Notes: generated from the letters alone by a model not told the origin. DNA of 8,648 nucleotides from Bacteroidota bacterium (GCA_020047835.1 JAIFNJ010000143.1:1-8648), one strand, 5' to 3'. Positions 1-7,278 are shown, counted from the stretch's first letter. Numbers and translations: made by a program.

Positions 1-2223
1 ATTTATACGGGTTTAACCTTTTGGACACCCAACATCAATATTTTCCGTGACCCACGCTGGGGACGCGGACAAGAAACTTACGGTGAAGATCCCTTTTTAA
101 CCAGCAGAATAGCGGTTAATTTCATCAACGGGTTGCAAGGAAACGACCCTAAATACTTTAAAACCATAGCAACATCGAAGCATTATGCCGTGCACAGCGG
201 TCCTGAGTTCAGCCGGCATACCGACAACTTTTCGGTGAACGACCGGGATTTGTACGATACCTATTTACCGGCATTTAAAGCCACGGTTCAGGAATCCAAT
301 GTGCAGTCGGTGATGTGCGCTTACAACCGATTTCGCGACAAGCCTTGCTGTGGTTCCGATATTTTAATGAACAACATCCTACGGAATGAATTTAAGTTTA
401 ATGGGTATGTGGTTTCCGATTGTGGAGCCATTTCCGATTTTTACTATAAAAGCAGTCACCATGTGGTGCAAACACCATCCCAAGCTTGGGGATGGGCCAT
501 TTCAAGCGGAACCGACCTGAATTGTGAGGTTGACCGGGCATTTGTGGAAGATAACTTTGAAGAAGCTGTCCGCACGGGGGTTATCAACGAAAAGGACATC
601 AATATTTCTGTAAAACGCTTGTTCAAAGCCCGATTCATGCTGGGCATGTTCGACCCAGAAGAGCAACAGCCTTACACAAAAATCCCCATGTCGGCGGTGG
701 GTTCAAAGGAAAATATGAAACTGACTTTGGAAGCTGCCGAAAAATCACTCGTGCTTTTAAAAAACAACGGAATATTGCCCCTGAAAAATGTGAAAAAAGT
801 AGCTCTAATTGGTCCAAACGCCAACAATTTCAGCATTTTGGTGGGTAATTATAATGGCGACCCGATTAATCCGGTAACCCCTTTAAAAGCATTGAAGGAG
901 CGTTTGGGATCGGATAATGTTATTTACTCGCAGGGTTGTCCTATTGTACCGGGTGTTTTTACCGATTTTGAAACAGTGGGCGAAGCCAACTTCTTCCATT
1001 CCGAAAAAGGAAAAACCATAAAAGGCTTACAAGCTGAATACTTTCAGGATGCCGATTGGAAGGGAACTCCAAAAATAACCCGCATCGACAAAAACATTGA
1101 TTTTTCATGGGAATTATCACCCATAAGCCAGAAACTGGAAGAAACATTCAGTGTTAAATGGACAGGGTTTCTGGTACCAGAAAAAACGGGAAAGTTTGTA
1201 TTTAATGGCAATGTGCAGGTAAAAATTAACGACAATTCCATAAAGGATAATGAAATTGAACTTGAAAAAGGGAAGAAATATCCATTTGAAGCAACATTGC
1301 AAGTGGTTCCAAATCCTTGGGCAAATGCCCTTTCGATGCAATATGCCAACCTTAGCTGGATAAATGTGGCTGCCAATTTCCATCAGCAAGCCTTGGATGC
1401 AGCCGCCAAAGCCGATGTAATTGTTTTCTGCGGGGGTATATCGGCCAATCTGGAAGGGGAAGAAATGCCCCTTGAAATTGATGGCTTTACGCATGGCGAC
1501 CGCACGCACATTAACCTTCCCCAAATTCAGGAAGCGTTGTTGAAGGAACTTTATAAAACCGGCAAGCCTATTGTTTATGTGAATTTTAGTGGAAGTGCCA
1601 TCGCCTTAAACTGGGAAAACGAAAACCTACCGGCCATTGTTCAGGCTTTTTATCCTGGCGAAGCTGCCGGAACCGCTTTAACAAGGCTGTTATTCGGCGA
1701 TTTTAATCCATCGGGAAGGTTGCCTGTTACCTTTTACAAATCGGTGGAACAGCTACCCGATTTCAAAAACTACCATATGGAAGGCCGCACCTACCGATAC
1801 TTTAAAGGAGAACCGCTTTACCCGTTTGGTTATGGATTGAGTTACTCCAGTTATGGATATAGCAATTTATTGTGCAATGAAACCAGCGAAACGCAATCAC
1901 CCCTGTCAGTGAGTGTCGATGTGAAAAACACCGGAGCCATGGATGGGGAAGAAGTGGTACAGCTTTATGCTTCAAATAAAACAACGGCATATATTGTACC
2001 TGCTATTTCTTTGAAAGGTTTTCAACGGGTATTCCTAAAAAAAGGGGAACAAAAAACCATCACATTTACCCTGAATCCAAAAGATTTTGCAATTACCAAT
2101 ACCGACTCAAAACAAATTGTAGAGTCCGGAACCTTTGAAATAGCAATTGGAGGGTCATCGGATGCCAAAAACCTGCTGATTAGAAAAGTAGTACTTATTG
2201 GGAATACGGTTGAAATTTATTAA
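1..2223 (+). CDS. GH3 beta-glucosidase/beta-xylosidase with PA14 insertion (5' partial)
   Basis: Glycoside hydrolase family 3 enzyme that removes terminal beta-linked sugars (glucose or xylose) from oligosaccharides, probably in the periplasm. The frame is open from base 1, so 740 residues are visible and the N-terminus with any signal peptide is missing; the TTG at 133 is internal, not a start. Family landmarks, in residues of the partial protein: the NIFRDPRWGRGQETYGEDP block near 13-31; SKHYAVHSGPE near 59-69; the nucleophile Asp140 (codon 418-420) in GYVVSDCGAI. A second alpha/beta domain begins near 245 (SLVLLKNNGILPL). A PA14-type beta domain is inserted at about 342-453 (GLQAEYF to LSW). 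The likely acid/base Glu485 lies in ANLEGEEMP, followed by GDRTHINLP. PFGYGLSYSSY leads into a C-terminal fibronectin-III-like domain. The SDCGAI and GTDLNC wording resembles beta-xylosidase members, but substrate cannot be assigned from sequence alone. It converges on the sqr unit. Confidence 0.93.
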   Translation: MYTGLTFWTPNINIFRDPRWGRGQETYGEDPFLTSRIAVNFINGLQGNDPKYFKTIATSKHYAVHSGPEFSRHTDNFSVNDRDLYDTYLPAFKATVQESNVQSVMCAYNRFRDKPCCGSDILMNNILRNEFKFNGYVVSDCGAISDFYYKSSHHVVQTPSQAWGWAISSGTDLNCEVDRAFVEDNFEEAVRTGVINEKDINISVKRLFKARFMLGMFDPEEQQPYTKIPMSAVGSKENMKLTLEAAEKSLVLLKNNGILPLKNVKKVALIGPNANNFSILVGNYNGDPINPVTPLKALKERLGSDNVIYSQGCPIVPGVFTDFETVGEANFFHSEKGKTIKGLQAEYFQDADWKGTPKITRIDKNIDFSWELSPISQKLEETFSVKWTGFLVPEKTGKFVFNGNVQVKINDNSIKDNEIELEKGKKYPFEATLQVVPNPWANALSMQYANLSWINVAANFHQQALDAAAKADVIVFCGGISANLEGEEMPLEIDGFTHGDRTHINLPQIQEALLKELYKTGKPIVYVNFSGSAIALNWENENLPAIVQAFYPGEAAGTALTRLLFGDFNPSGRLPVTFYKSVEQLPDFKNYHMEGRTYRYFKGEPLYPFGYGLSYSSYGYSNLLCNETSETQSPLSVSVDVKNTGAMDGEEVVQLYASNKTTAYIVPAISLKGFQRVFLKKGEQKTITFTLNPKDFAITNTDSKQIVESGTFEIAIGGSSDAKNLLIRKVVLIGNTVEIY

Positions 2224-2269
2224 CTTTTTTAAACCCGTCAATAAAAAACGATATTCATTTAGTATAAAT

Positions 2270-2428
2270 TTAGGAATGCCCTCCAACAATGATGCGCATA
2301 ATTTTAAGGTTCAGTAAAACAAAACGGAACGATTGCCATAAAAGGTTTTTACGCCAATATCGCGTTGCTTTTGTTGGTAAGGGTGGATACGCTTCATCGT
2401 AATACACACGTACAATATTCTTAGCCAT
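2270..2428 (-). CDS. Small basic protein (52 aa) downstream of sqr
   Basis: I do not recognise this family with certainty. The frame starts at ATG 2428 and ends with TAA at 2270-2272, giving 52 residues. It begins MAKNIVRVYYDEAYPPLPTK, continues with an aromatic and basic stretch (RYWRKNLLWQSFRF) and a hydrophobic segment (VLLNLKIMRIIVGG), and ends in His-Ser. The C-terminal half could form an amphipathic or membrane-associated helix. It lies on the same strand as sqr, 36 bp after the sqr stop codon, with no visible terminator or promoter between them, so co-transcription is likely. There is no Shine-Dalgarno; the AT-rich leader resembles those of the other genes here. Its composition looks protein-like (YPP, W, Y, balanced K/R/D/E), which argues for a real gene, but the short length makes chance openness possible. 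A role linked to sulfide oxidation is only inferred from position. Confidence 0.66.
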   Translation of the reverse strand: MAKNIVRVYYDEAYPPLPTKATRYWRKNLLWQSFRFVLLNLKIMRIIVGGHS

Positions 2429-2464
2429 ATAATTAAATTTACTAATTTATGTAAAACAAATATT

Positions 2465-3922
2465 TTATTCAGGAATTAACCACCAAAAAGGATAGCCTTT
2501 TGCTTTATGCAAAAACATATAATGCAGAAAAATCTTTATCCAATGGCCAGCCAGCCCTACTTCGCCAACGGTATATTGAATGTCCCTTCCCCATTGGGGA
2601 TACTTTTCCCAATCGGGAACAATAGGAAAGACTGTCATTGTTGCAGCGTTCCCTTTTAACAAACCGTAACCAGCTGAAACAACGCAGGCTGCACCCATTC
2701 GCCCCATCGATGCTTTGTGCTTAAAGTCTGTTTGTCCCGTTTTTATAAGTTCAACTATATTAAGGGCAACTATTTTGCCTATTACGCCCGAGGGCATTCC
2801 GGTTCGAGGAGGTGCAGGTGTTATCAACGTCCCATTTGGACTTTTCATGGGTTTTGAAATCTGATGTGGTGGGGCAAATGCAATGCCTGGGGCAAAAATA
2901 TTCGCGAAAGCTGGGCTTTGGTATGTCGACGGCCAGTCTTCAACCGACCAATCTTCGAATTCCTTCGCAGAATAGTTGGCATCTACTTTCATAAATCCAT
3001 TGGGTGCAAATAACTGATCGGTTATATCTTCGCCACCTTTATTATAAGCTTTTAATCCCACACCAGCAAAAGCGGGAATGAGCATGGCAAAATCAAAGCC
3101 AATGGTTTTCATTTCGCCATCAAGGGTTTCGTAGTGAGCCATCCCCTCTTCTACTTTTGTTACTCCCGCCCTTTTTATCCATTTAATACCATATTCCGCA
3201 AAAATAGACTCACTAAATACTTTGGTAGGCGTTATATAACCTCCTCTTTTAATAAAGGCGCCGCCCATTCCAAAATCGCCTAATTCGTATTCGTTCGAAA
3301 TCCAGGTGATATCGGCTTTATCTTGCAACCCTCTTTCGGCTATTTGGTGGGCTACATTAAGCGCATATTCAAAAGCGGCCCCTTGGCAGGTGGCAGTTGG
3401 ATGTCCTGTGCCAATAAGGAACCGGATTTTTTCGCCATTTTGCATTCTTGTAAAGCAGCCTTTTAGCGCTTCCCAAGTAGAAGCAGCATGGTCGCAACTG
3501 CATACCGAATGGGTAAATTTGCCAGGTCCGAGGCCACTGGTAGCGGCAAAGTTCAACTTTGGGCCAGTGGCATTTACAAGGTAATCGTAATCAATGTTCT
3601 CTGTTTTTCCCAAATTGGCTTCATCAGTATATTCAATGGATACAAAAGGGCGCTCCAATCCATTGCCTCCTTCCGGAAAAATAGCGGTAGCCTTAGCCTG
3701 TCGGAAATCAATACCCCAACGGTCGTACACTTTTTTTAATTTAAAGCGTACTTGATCCACGGTCATTTTGCCAACGCCCACCCAAATGTTCGACGGTATC
3801 CATTGATAATAGGCCGTGGGGCATACTACAACAACCTGGTGTTTTTTCCCAAGCTTTTTTTTAAGAAATGCAGCCGCCGTGTGCCCCGAGATTCCTGCTC
3901 CCAATACCAGAATTTTTGCCAT
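2465..3922 (-). CDS. sqr: Sulfide:quinone oxidoreductase
   Basis: FAD-dependent membrane-associated flavoprotein (485 aa) that oxidises sulfide to sulfane sulfur or polysulfide and passes electrons to the quinone pool. The N-terminal dinucleotide-binding motif is ILVLGAGISGHTAA (4-17). A NATGPKL segment at 117-123 and NIFAPGIAFAPP at 341-352 are the other flavin-fold landmarks. Cysteines fall where SQRs carry their redox centres: Cys141 and Cys143 in HSVCSCDHA, Cys179 in TATCQGAAFEYA, and Cys413 in GAACVVSAG; the last is the third catalytic cysteine, which favours SQR over flavocytochrome c sulfide dehydrogenase or NDH-2. The C-terminus (about 456-483, HWIKIFLHYMFLHKAKG and PFWWLIP) looks like the amphipathic helices that dock SQR on the membrane. 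The ATG at 3922 directly precedes the flavin motif, so the start is secure. It is divergent from the aspartase gene and followed by a 52-aa gene. The SQR subtype is not assigned. Confidence 0.9.
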   Translation of the reverse strand: MAKILVLGAGISGHTAAAFLKKKLGKKHQVVVVCPTAYYQWIPSNIWVGVGKMTVDQVRFKLKKVYDRWGIDFRQAKATAIFPEGGNGLERPFVSIEYTDEANLGKTENIDYDYLVNATGPKLNFAATSGLGPGKFTHSVCSCDHAASTWEALKGCFTRMQNGEKIRFLIGTGHPTATCQGAAFEYALNVAHQIAERGLQDKADITWISNEYELGDFGMGGAFIKRGGYITPTKVFSESIFAEYGIKWIKRAGVTKVEEGMAHYETLDGEMKTIGFDFAMLIPAFAGVGLKAYNKGGEDITDQLFAPNGFMKVDANYSAKEFEDWSVEDWPSTYQSPAFANIFAPGIAFAPPHQISKPMKSPNGTLITPAPPRTGMPSGVIGKIVALNIVELIKTGQTDFKHKASMGRMGAACVVSAGYGLLKGNAATMTVFPIVPDWEKYPQWGRDIQYTVGEVGLAGHWIKIFLHYMFLHKAKGYPFWWLIPE

Positions 3923-3940
3923 CGTTTGTTATTGTTTTGT

Positions 3941-3972
3941 GTAAAATACAAGGGTTAAATGAATAATCCAAA
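3941..3972 (-). promoter_or_regulatory. Candidate sqr promoter (weak)
   Basis: Read on the minus strand, a TTTG (plus positions 3969-3972) is followed 20 bp later by TATTTTAC (3941-3948). Bacteroidota promoters recognised by the primary sigma factor have TTTG near -33 and TAnnTTTG near -7 with about that spacing. The -33 box matches exactly; the -7 box matches at TA and the first two T residues only. Transcription would begin about 10-15 bp before the sqr ATG. It was assigned by eye in AT-rich DNA, so it is tentative. Confidence 0.3.
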
Positions 3973-4037
3973 CATCAAATTTTACCCTAAATCCGCAAGA
4001 AAATTATTTAATTTTGAGTTTGATTAAAAAAACAAAC

Positions 4038-4256
4038 CCTTTCAAGTTTAGCATAACTGCCTCTCAAGTCAATTTTCTATTTCGGGGTCAACCTTTATAA
4101 CCACAAGTATTTCATCCCCTATGGGAATTCATGTTGCGGAATTGCGATTTTAAATGTATTCGTATAAAAATACAAACTTCGGTGATTAAAATCAAAACAT
4201 TTAACTATATTTAATATCATCCGGTTTTTCAAAAAAGCTCTGGGCCCTCTCAAGTC
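4038..4256. repeat. Dispersed 11-bp repeat CCTCTCAAGTC
   Basis: The 11-mer CCTCTCAAGTC occurs exactly at 4060-4070 and 4246-4256, in the same orientation and 186 bp apart. A degenerate copy, CCTTTCAAGTT (two mismatches), lies at 4038-4048, 22 bp before the first exact copy. On the minus strand the units read GACTTGAGAGG. In a spacer of this composition an exact 11-mer repeat is mildly surprising. It could be a binding site for a regulator of one of the flanking genes, a trace of duplication, or chance. Confidence 0.4.
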
Positions 4257-4489
4257 GAATCATATAGCATTTAATTATTAATTGAAAGATAAGCAAGTGA
4301 AATAGTAGCATGTCAATAATGCTGAAATTTTTAGCCACTAAAACACAAAATCTCAACAAATTTTCTAATTTATCAAAATAGAAATACTAGGGACCTTATG
4401 TTTTAAAGAATCAAATTGACTATCAAAAATACTTGGTCGGTTATAAAATTATAATCACTTTCGTTCCAAATATTTATACTATTATTCTT

Positions 4490-6358
4490 ATGGATAAGCA
4501 CAAATTTCTGGAATTTGTGAAAGGTGTAAGCCTTTTCGATTCGTTGAATGAGCATGAAATAGAACAGTTGGCTGTTCACTTGGTAAGTAAAAATTATCAA
4601 AAAGGAACCTATCTTTTTAAAGAAGGAACAGCCCGTGATGCTGTGTTTATTATCTATGAAGGAGAGGTGGAACTATTTAAACGGACTCCTTTTGGAGAGG
4701 AAAAACGGTTGTCTTTTTTCAGAAAATTCGATTTTATGGGAGAAGGTTCCTTAATGGAAAACTCACCACATTCATCCACAGCAAGAGCGATGACAGATGT
4801 TACCGCTCTTACGTTGAGTAAGGAAGTACTACTCGATATATTTAGCAAAGAGGGCGAAATAGCAGCAAAGTTTTATAAATACCTGGCTAAATTAGTAGCA
4901 CGGCGTATGGATCATGCCAATTCGCACTTAGTAAATATTGGAACACAATATGTTTCCGGACGCTCCCGAACCGAACATGACTTGCTGGGAGACCGGGAAG
5001 TTCCTGCTGAAGCTTATTATGGCGTGCAAACCTTGCGCGCCATGGAAAACTTTAATATAAGTGGTGTCACTATAAGTTTTTATCCGGTATTTGTTCAATC
5101 GTTGGCCATTGTGAAAATGGCAGCTGCGAAAGCCAACTTTGAATTGGGTTTGCTCGACAAAACCATTACCGATGCCATTGTTAAGGCCTGCGATGAAATA
5201 ATAAAAGGTAAATTCCACCGAAATTTTGCCGTAGATATGATTCAAGGCGGAGCTGGAACATCAACCAACATGGCTGCTAACGAGGTTATAGCCAACCGCG
5301 CGTTGGAGATTCTTGGACACAAAAAGGGGGAATACCAGTTTTGCCACCCAAATAACCATGTAAACTTGAGCCAATCAACCAACGATGCATATCCCACTTC
5401 GGTTAAGATAGCCCTTATGCTCAATAACGTGCGCTTTATTGAAGTACTCAAAGATTTGATTTTATCATTCCGTGAAAAAGCACGCGACTTCCGCGATGTA
5501 ATAAAAATGGGCCGTACCCAGTTACAAGATGCGGTACCCATGACGCTGGGACAAGAATTTGAGGCTTATGCCGTTACTCTTTCTGAAGAAATTGAAAGGT
5601 TGGAGCAAAACGTTAGCCTGTTTTTGGAAGTTAACATGGGTGCCACTGCCATTGGAACCGGTATTAATTCCGAACCAGGCTACAGCGATCTCTGCATCGA
5701 TTACCTTCGCGAAATTACCGGTATGGATATTAAACTGGCTGGAAACCTAATTGAAGCCACTCAGGATACGGGTGCTTTTGTAATGTATTCATCGGCTATT
5801 AAACGGTTGGCTGTAAAACTTTCAAAAATTTGCAACGATTTACGTTTGCTTTCATCGGGTCCCCGAACTGGCTTTGGCGAAATCAATCTGCCTCCCATGC
5901 AGCCAGGTTCATCAATCATGCCCGGAAAGGTAAACCCGGTTATTCCTGAAGTAGTAAATCAGATTGCTTTTAAAGTAATTGGTAACGACCTGTCGGTAAC
6001 GTTGGCATCGGAAGCGGGACAATTGGAACTAAACGTGATGGAACCGCTGATTGTACAAAGCATTTTTGAAAGTGTAGAGATGCTTAAAAACGGCATGGAA
6101 GTTTTGAAATTCCGCTGTATTGACGGCATTACTGCAAACGTGGATCATTGTCGCGAATTGGTGTACCGCAGCATTGGGCTGGTAACAGCATTGAATCCAG
6201 TTTTGGGTTACGAAACATCGTCAAAACTAGCCCAGGAAGCCTTGAAAACAGGACGAAGTGTTTACGATTTGGTGCTGGAACAAAAACTGCTTTCGAAAAA
6301 AGAGCTCGATAATTTTCTGCTGCCTGAAAACATGTTAAAACCACGTAAGATGCACTGA
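4490..6358 (+). CDS. aspA: Aspartate ammonia-lyase fused to N-terminal CRP-like cyclic-nucleotide-binding domain
   Basis: Predicted cytosolic enzyme (622 aa) converting L-aspartate to fumarate and ammonia. Residues about 8-120 form a CRP-type beta-roll (FKEGTARDAVFIIYEGEVELF; phosphate-cassette region FMGEGSLMENSPHSSTARA, 82-100), followed by a long helix (121-150, with VARRM) that aligns by eye with the CRP dimerisation helix. The aspartase part runs from about 157 to the end: SRTEHDLLGDREVP, GGAGTSTNMAANEVIANRA (253-271), HPNNHVNLSQSTND (286-299), GRTQLQDAVP (341-350), and the catalytic loop GSSIMPGKVNPV (473-484), with Ser474 the likely base. NVMEP (515-519) favours aspartase over class II fumarase, which usually has NVFKP there. 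The aspartase portion of about 466 residues is full length, so the sensor is an addition. The ATG at 4490 was chosen because residues encoded upstream from a TTG at 4433 match neither domain. No DNA-binding helix-turn-helix is present. Confidence 0.92.
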   Translation: MDKHKFLEFVKGVSLFDSLNEHEIEQLAVHLVSKNYQKGTYLFKEGTARDAVFIIYEGEVELFKRTPFGEEKRLSFFRKFDFMGEGSLMENSPHSSTARAMTDVTALTLSKEVLLDIFSKEGEIAAKFYKYLAKLVARRMDHANSHLVNIGTQYVSGRSRTEHDLLGDREVPAEAYYGVQTLRAMENFNISGVTISFYPVFVQSLAIVKMAAAKANFELGLLDKTITDAIVKACDEIIKGKFHRNFAVDMIQGGAGTSTNMAANEVIANRALEILGHKKGEYQFCHPNNHVNLSQSTNDAYPTSVKIALMLNNVRFIEVLKDLILSFREKARDFRDVIKMGRTQLQDAVPMTLGQEFEAYAVTLSEEIERLEQNVSLFLEVNMGATAIGTGINSEPGYSDLCIDYLREITGMDIKLAGNLIEATQDTGAFVMYSSAIKRLAVKLSKICNDLRLLSSGPRTGFGEINLPPMQPGSSIMPGKVNPVIPEVVNQIAFKVIGNDLSVTLASEAGQLELNVMEPLIVQSIFESVEMLKNGMEVLKFRCIDGITANVDHCRELVYRSIGLVTALNPVLGYETSSKLAQEALKTGRSVYDLVLEQKLLSKKELDNFLLPENMLKPRKMH

Positions 6359-6670
6359 TAAATTGACCTTTATTGCAAACACTAAGATAAGCAATTAAAA
6401 CGTATCATATTGTTGGAAAGGGGAAGAATGAAATTCCGCCAAGGCATTGTATTTCTTTAATACCGCAAAATGAATTCCAAGATGATTATAAAATGATTGC
6501 GGTTATTTTGGTTAGGGTTTTCTTCCACTTTTTTATTCGTTCCAATTATTTGGTTTATTAATTAGCAGCATCTTGCCGCTAATTTAAGAAATGTTTGTTT
6601 TTCTATTAATGAGAATGAACAAAATGCTAAAATCGTTCGTTTAAAACCCTAATTTTTTAAACTTACGGAA
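6359..6670. other. Intergenic spacer without a gene (312 bp)
   Basis: This is the non-coding gap between the aspartase fusion and the DoxX-like gene. The longest frame seen is 22 codons and unconvincing. It holds an inverted repeat (6560-6584) and presumably the end of the aspartase transcript and the promoter of the DoxX-like gene. I found no clear intrinsic terminator and no good TTTG/TAnnTTTG pair. Confidence 0.6.
6560..6584. repeat. 7-bp inverted repeat (possible hairpin)
   Basis: AATTAGC (6560-6566) and GCTAATT (6578-6584) are perfect inverted copies separated by an 11-base loop. The stem is AT-rich and no T-run follows, so it is a poor intrinsic terminator. It lies 86 bp before the DoxX-like start codon and could be a regulator site or a weak RNA hairpin, or chance in AT-rich DNA. 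Confidence 0.3.
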
Positions 6671-7039
6671 ATGAAAAAAAACCAGATTTTCTTTTGGATA
6701 TCCACCGGAGTAATATTCTTATTTGAAGGAGTTATGCCCGCATTCACCTCACAAACTGAGCTTGCCAAAGAAGGTATTCGCCATTTAGGATATCCTGCGT
6801 ATTTTGGTAATGCATTGGTTGTTTTTAAAGTGTTGGGAGCTTTAGCACTCGTTATACCTAAAATACCAAACCGTTTAAAAGAATGGGCTTATGCCGGTTT
6901 TGCATTCGACTTTATATTTGCCTCCATTAGCCATTGGGCAATTGATGGATTTGGTTTTCAAGCGATGTTTCCACTATTCGTATTCGGTATTTTAGTGGTA
7001 TCCTATGTTTTTTATTCTAAAATCAAAATTATCGACTAA
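6671..7039 (+). CDS. DoxX-like family membrane protein
   Basis: A 122-residue integral membrane protein of the DoxX-like group. Four hydrophobic helices are visible at about 6-25, 44-63, 72-91 and 96-116, with short polar loops. The wording GIRHLGYPAYFG (35-46), KVLGALALVIP (53-63), RLKEWAYAGFAFDFIFASISHW (68-89) is characteristic: a Gly-Tyr-Pro loop before helix 2, KEWAY at the start of helix 3, and Ser-His at its end. It is full length for the family. The biochemical role of such small DoxX-like proteins is poorly defined; some relatives have been tied to redox or thiol stress, which I would not assume here. It stands alone between two long spacers, so it is probably transcribed on its own. 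The ATG at 6671 is followed by Lys-Lys and helix 1 and is the natural start. Confidence 0.88.
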   Translation: MKKNQIFFWISTGVIFLFEGVMPAFTSQTELAKEGIRHLGYPAYFGNALVVFKVLGALALVIPKIPNRLKEWAYAGFAFDFIFASISHWAIDGFGFQAMFPLFVFGILVVSYVFYSKIKIID

Positions 7040-7175
7040 AGCTAAAAACACCGCTTTGTTATCAATTGTTTGAAATCAGTTTAACCCAACAAAATATTTG
7101 TTTCAATTTTTCATACATTCAAAGTATAATAACTAAATTATAACTGTTTCTTAAATTTTCTTGATTCTATTAGCC

Positions 7176-7217
7176 TTCAGTAGCTATAATTGCTAATTTC
7201 AGTGCCTTTATAATGCT
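7176..7217 (+). repeat. Imperfect tandem repeat of about 20 bp
   Basis: TTCAGTAGCTATAATTGCT (7176-7194) is followed at once by a similar unit, TTCAGTGCCTTTATAATGCT (7198-7217). Both start TTCAGT and end in a TATAAT-like stretch plus GCT, with a one-base length difference. It lies in the 277-bp spacer before the aminopeptidase gene, which has no other recognisable content apart from the promoter box. It could be a paired binding site or chance. Confidence 0.25.
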
Positions 7218-7278
7218 GTGGAATAAGCAATAATTTCAATTTTTTAAAGTATCTCCTGTTTATTAAACCCAGTACCCT

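Larger units (their letters stand above)
3923..4489. other. Divergent intergenic spacer without a gene (567 bp)
   Basis: This AT-rich spacer separates the divergent sqr and aspartase genes and should contain both promoters. I found no convincing small gene. The longest short frames are a 33-codon frame on the minus strand (4119-4220) and a 27-codon frame on the plus strand, which overlap each other and have low-complexity, A/T-driven composition. The spacer holds a weak sqr promoter candidate, a three-copy short repeat, and two AT palindromes: AATTATTAATT near 4270 and TTGACTATCAA near 4415. The latter resembles a shortened CRP/FNR-type half-site pair, but its 3-bp spacing does not fit the usual operator. 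No tRNA or riboswitch fold is evident. The spacer is long for two ordinary genes, so a decayed gene or an unrecognised RNA remains possible. Confidence 0.6.

Noticed and set aside
133..135. TTG as the start of the GH3 gene
   Set aside because: The frame continues to base 1 and the upstream residues contain the conserved NIFRDPRWGRGQETYGEDP block, so this codon is internal.
1044..1524. Overlapping antisense frames (110 and 135 codons) inside the GH3 gene
   Set aside because: They lie opposite well-conserved GH3/PA14 coding sequence and show no recognisable domain; their composition is that of reverse-complement shadows.
3306..3739. Plus-strand frames inside sqr
   Set aside because: These are shadows of the conserved SQR coding sequence with no family resemblance.
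4119..4220. 33-codon minus-strand frame in the sqr-aspartase spacer
   Set aside because: Low-complexity A/T-driven product, overlaps another short frame on the plus strand, and has no contextual support.
4205..4245. CCGGTTTTTCAAAAAAGC stretch as a terminator for either strand
   Set aside because: Only a T-run facing an A-run, without a GC stem, and it is not adjacent to any gene end.
4433..4489. In-frame upstream TTG start adding 19 residues to the sensor-aspartase protein
   Set aside because: The added residues match neither domain, and the ATG at 4490 leads directly into the CRP-like fold.
6560..6584. Inverted repeat as an intrinsic terminator
   Set aside because: AT-rich 7-bp stem with an 11-base loop and no following T-run; it also lies about 200 bp after the aspartase stop.
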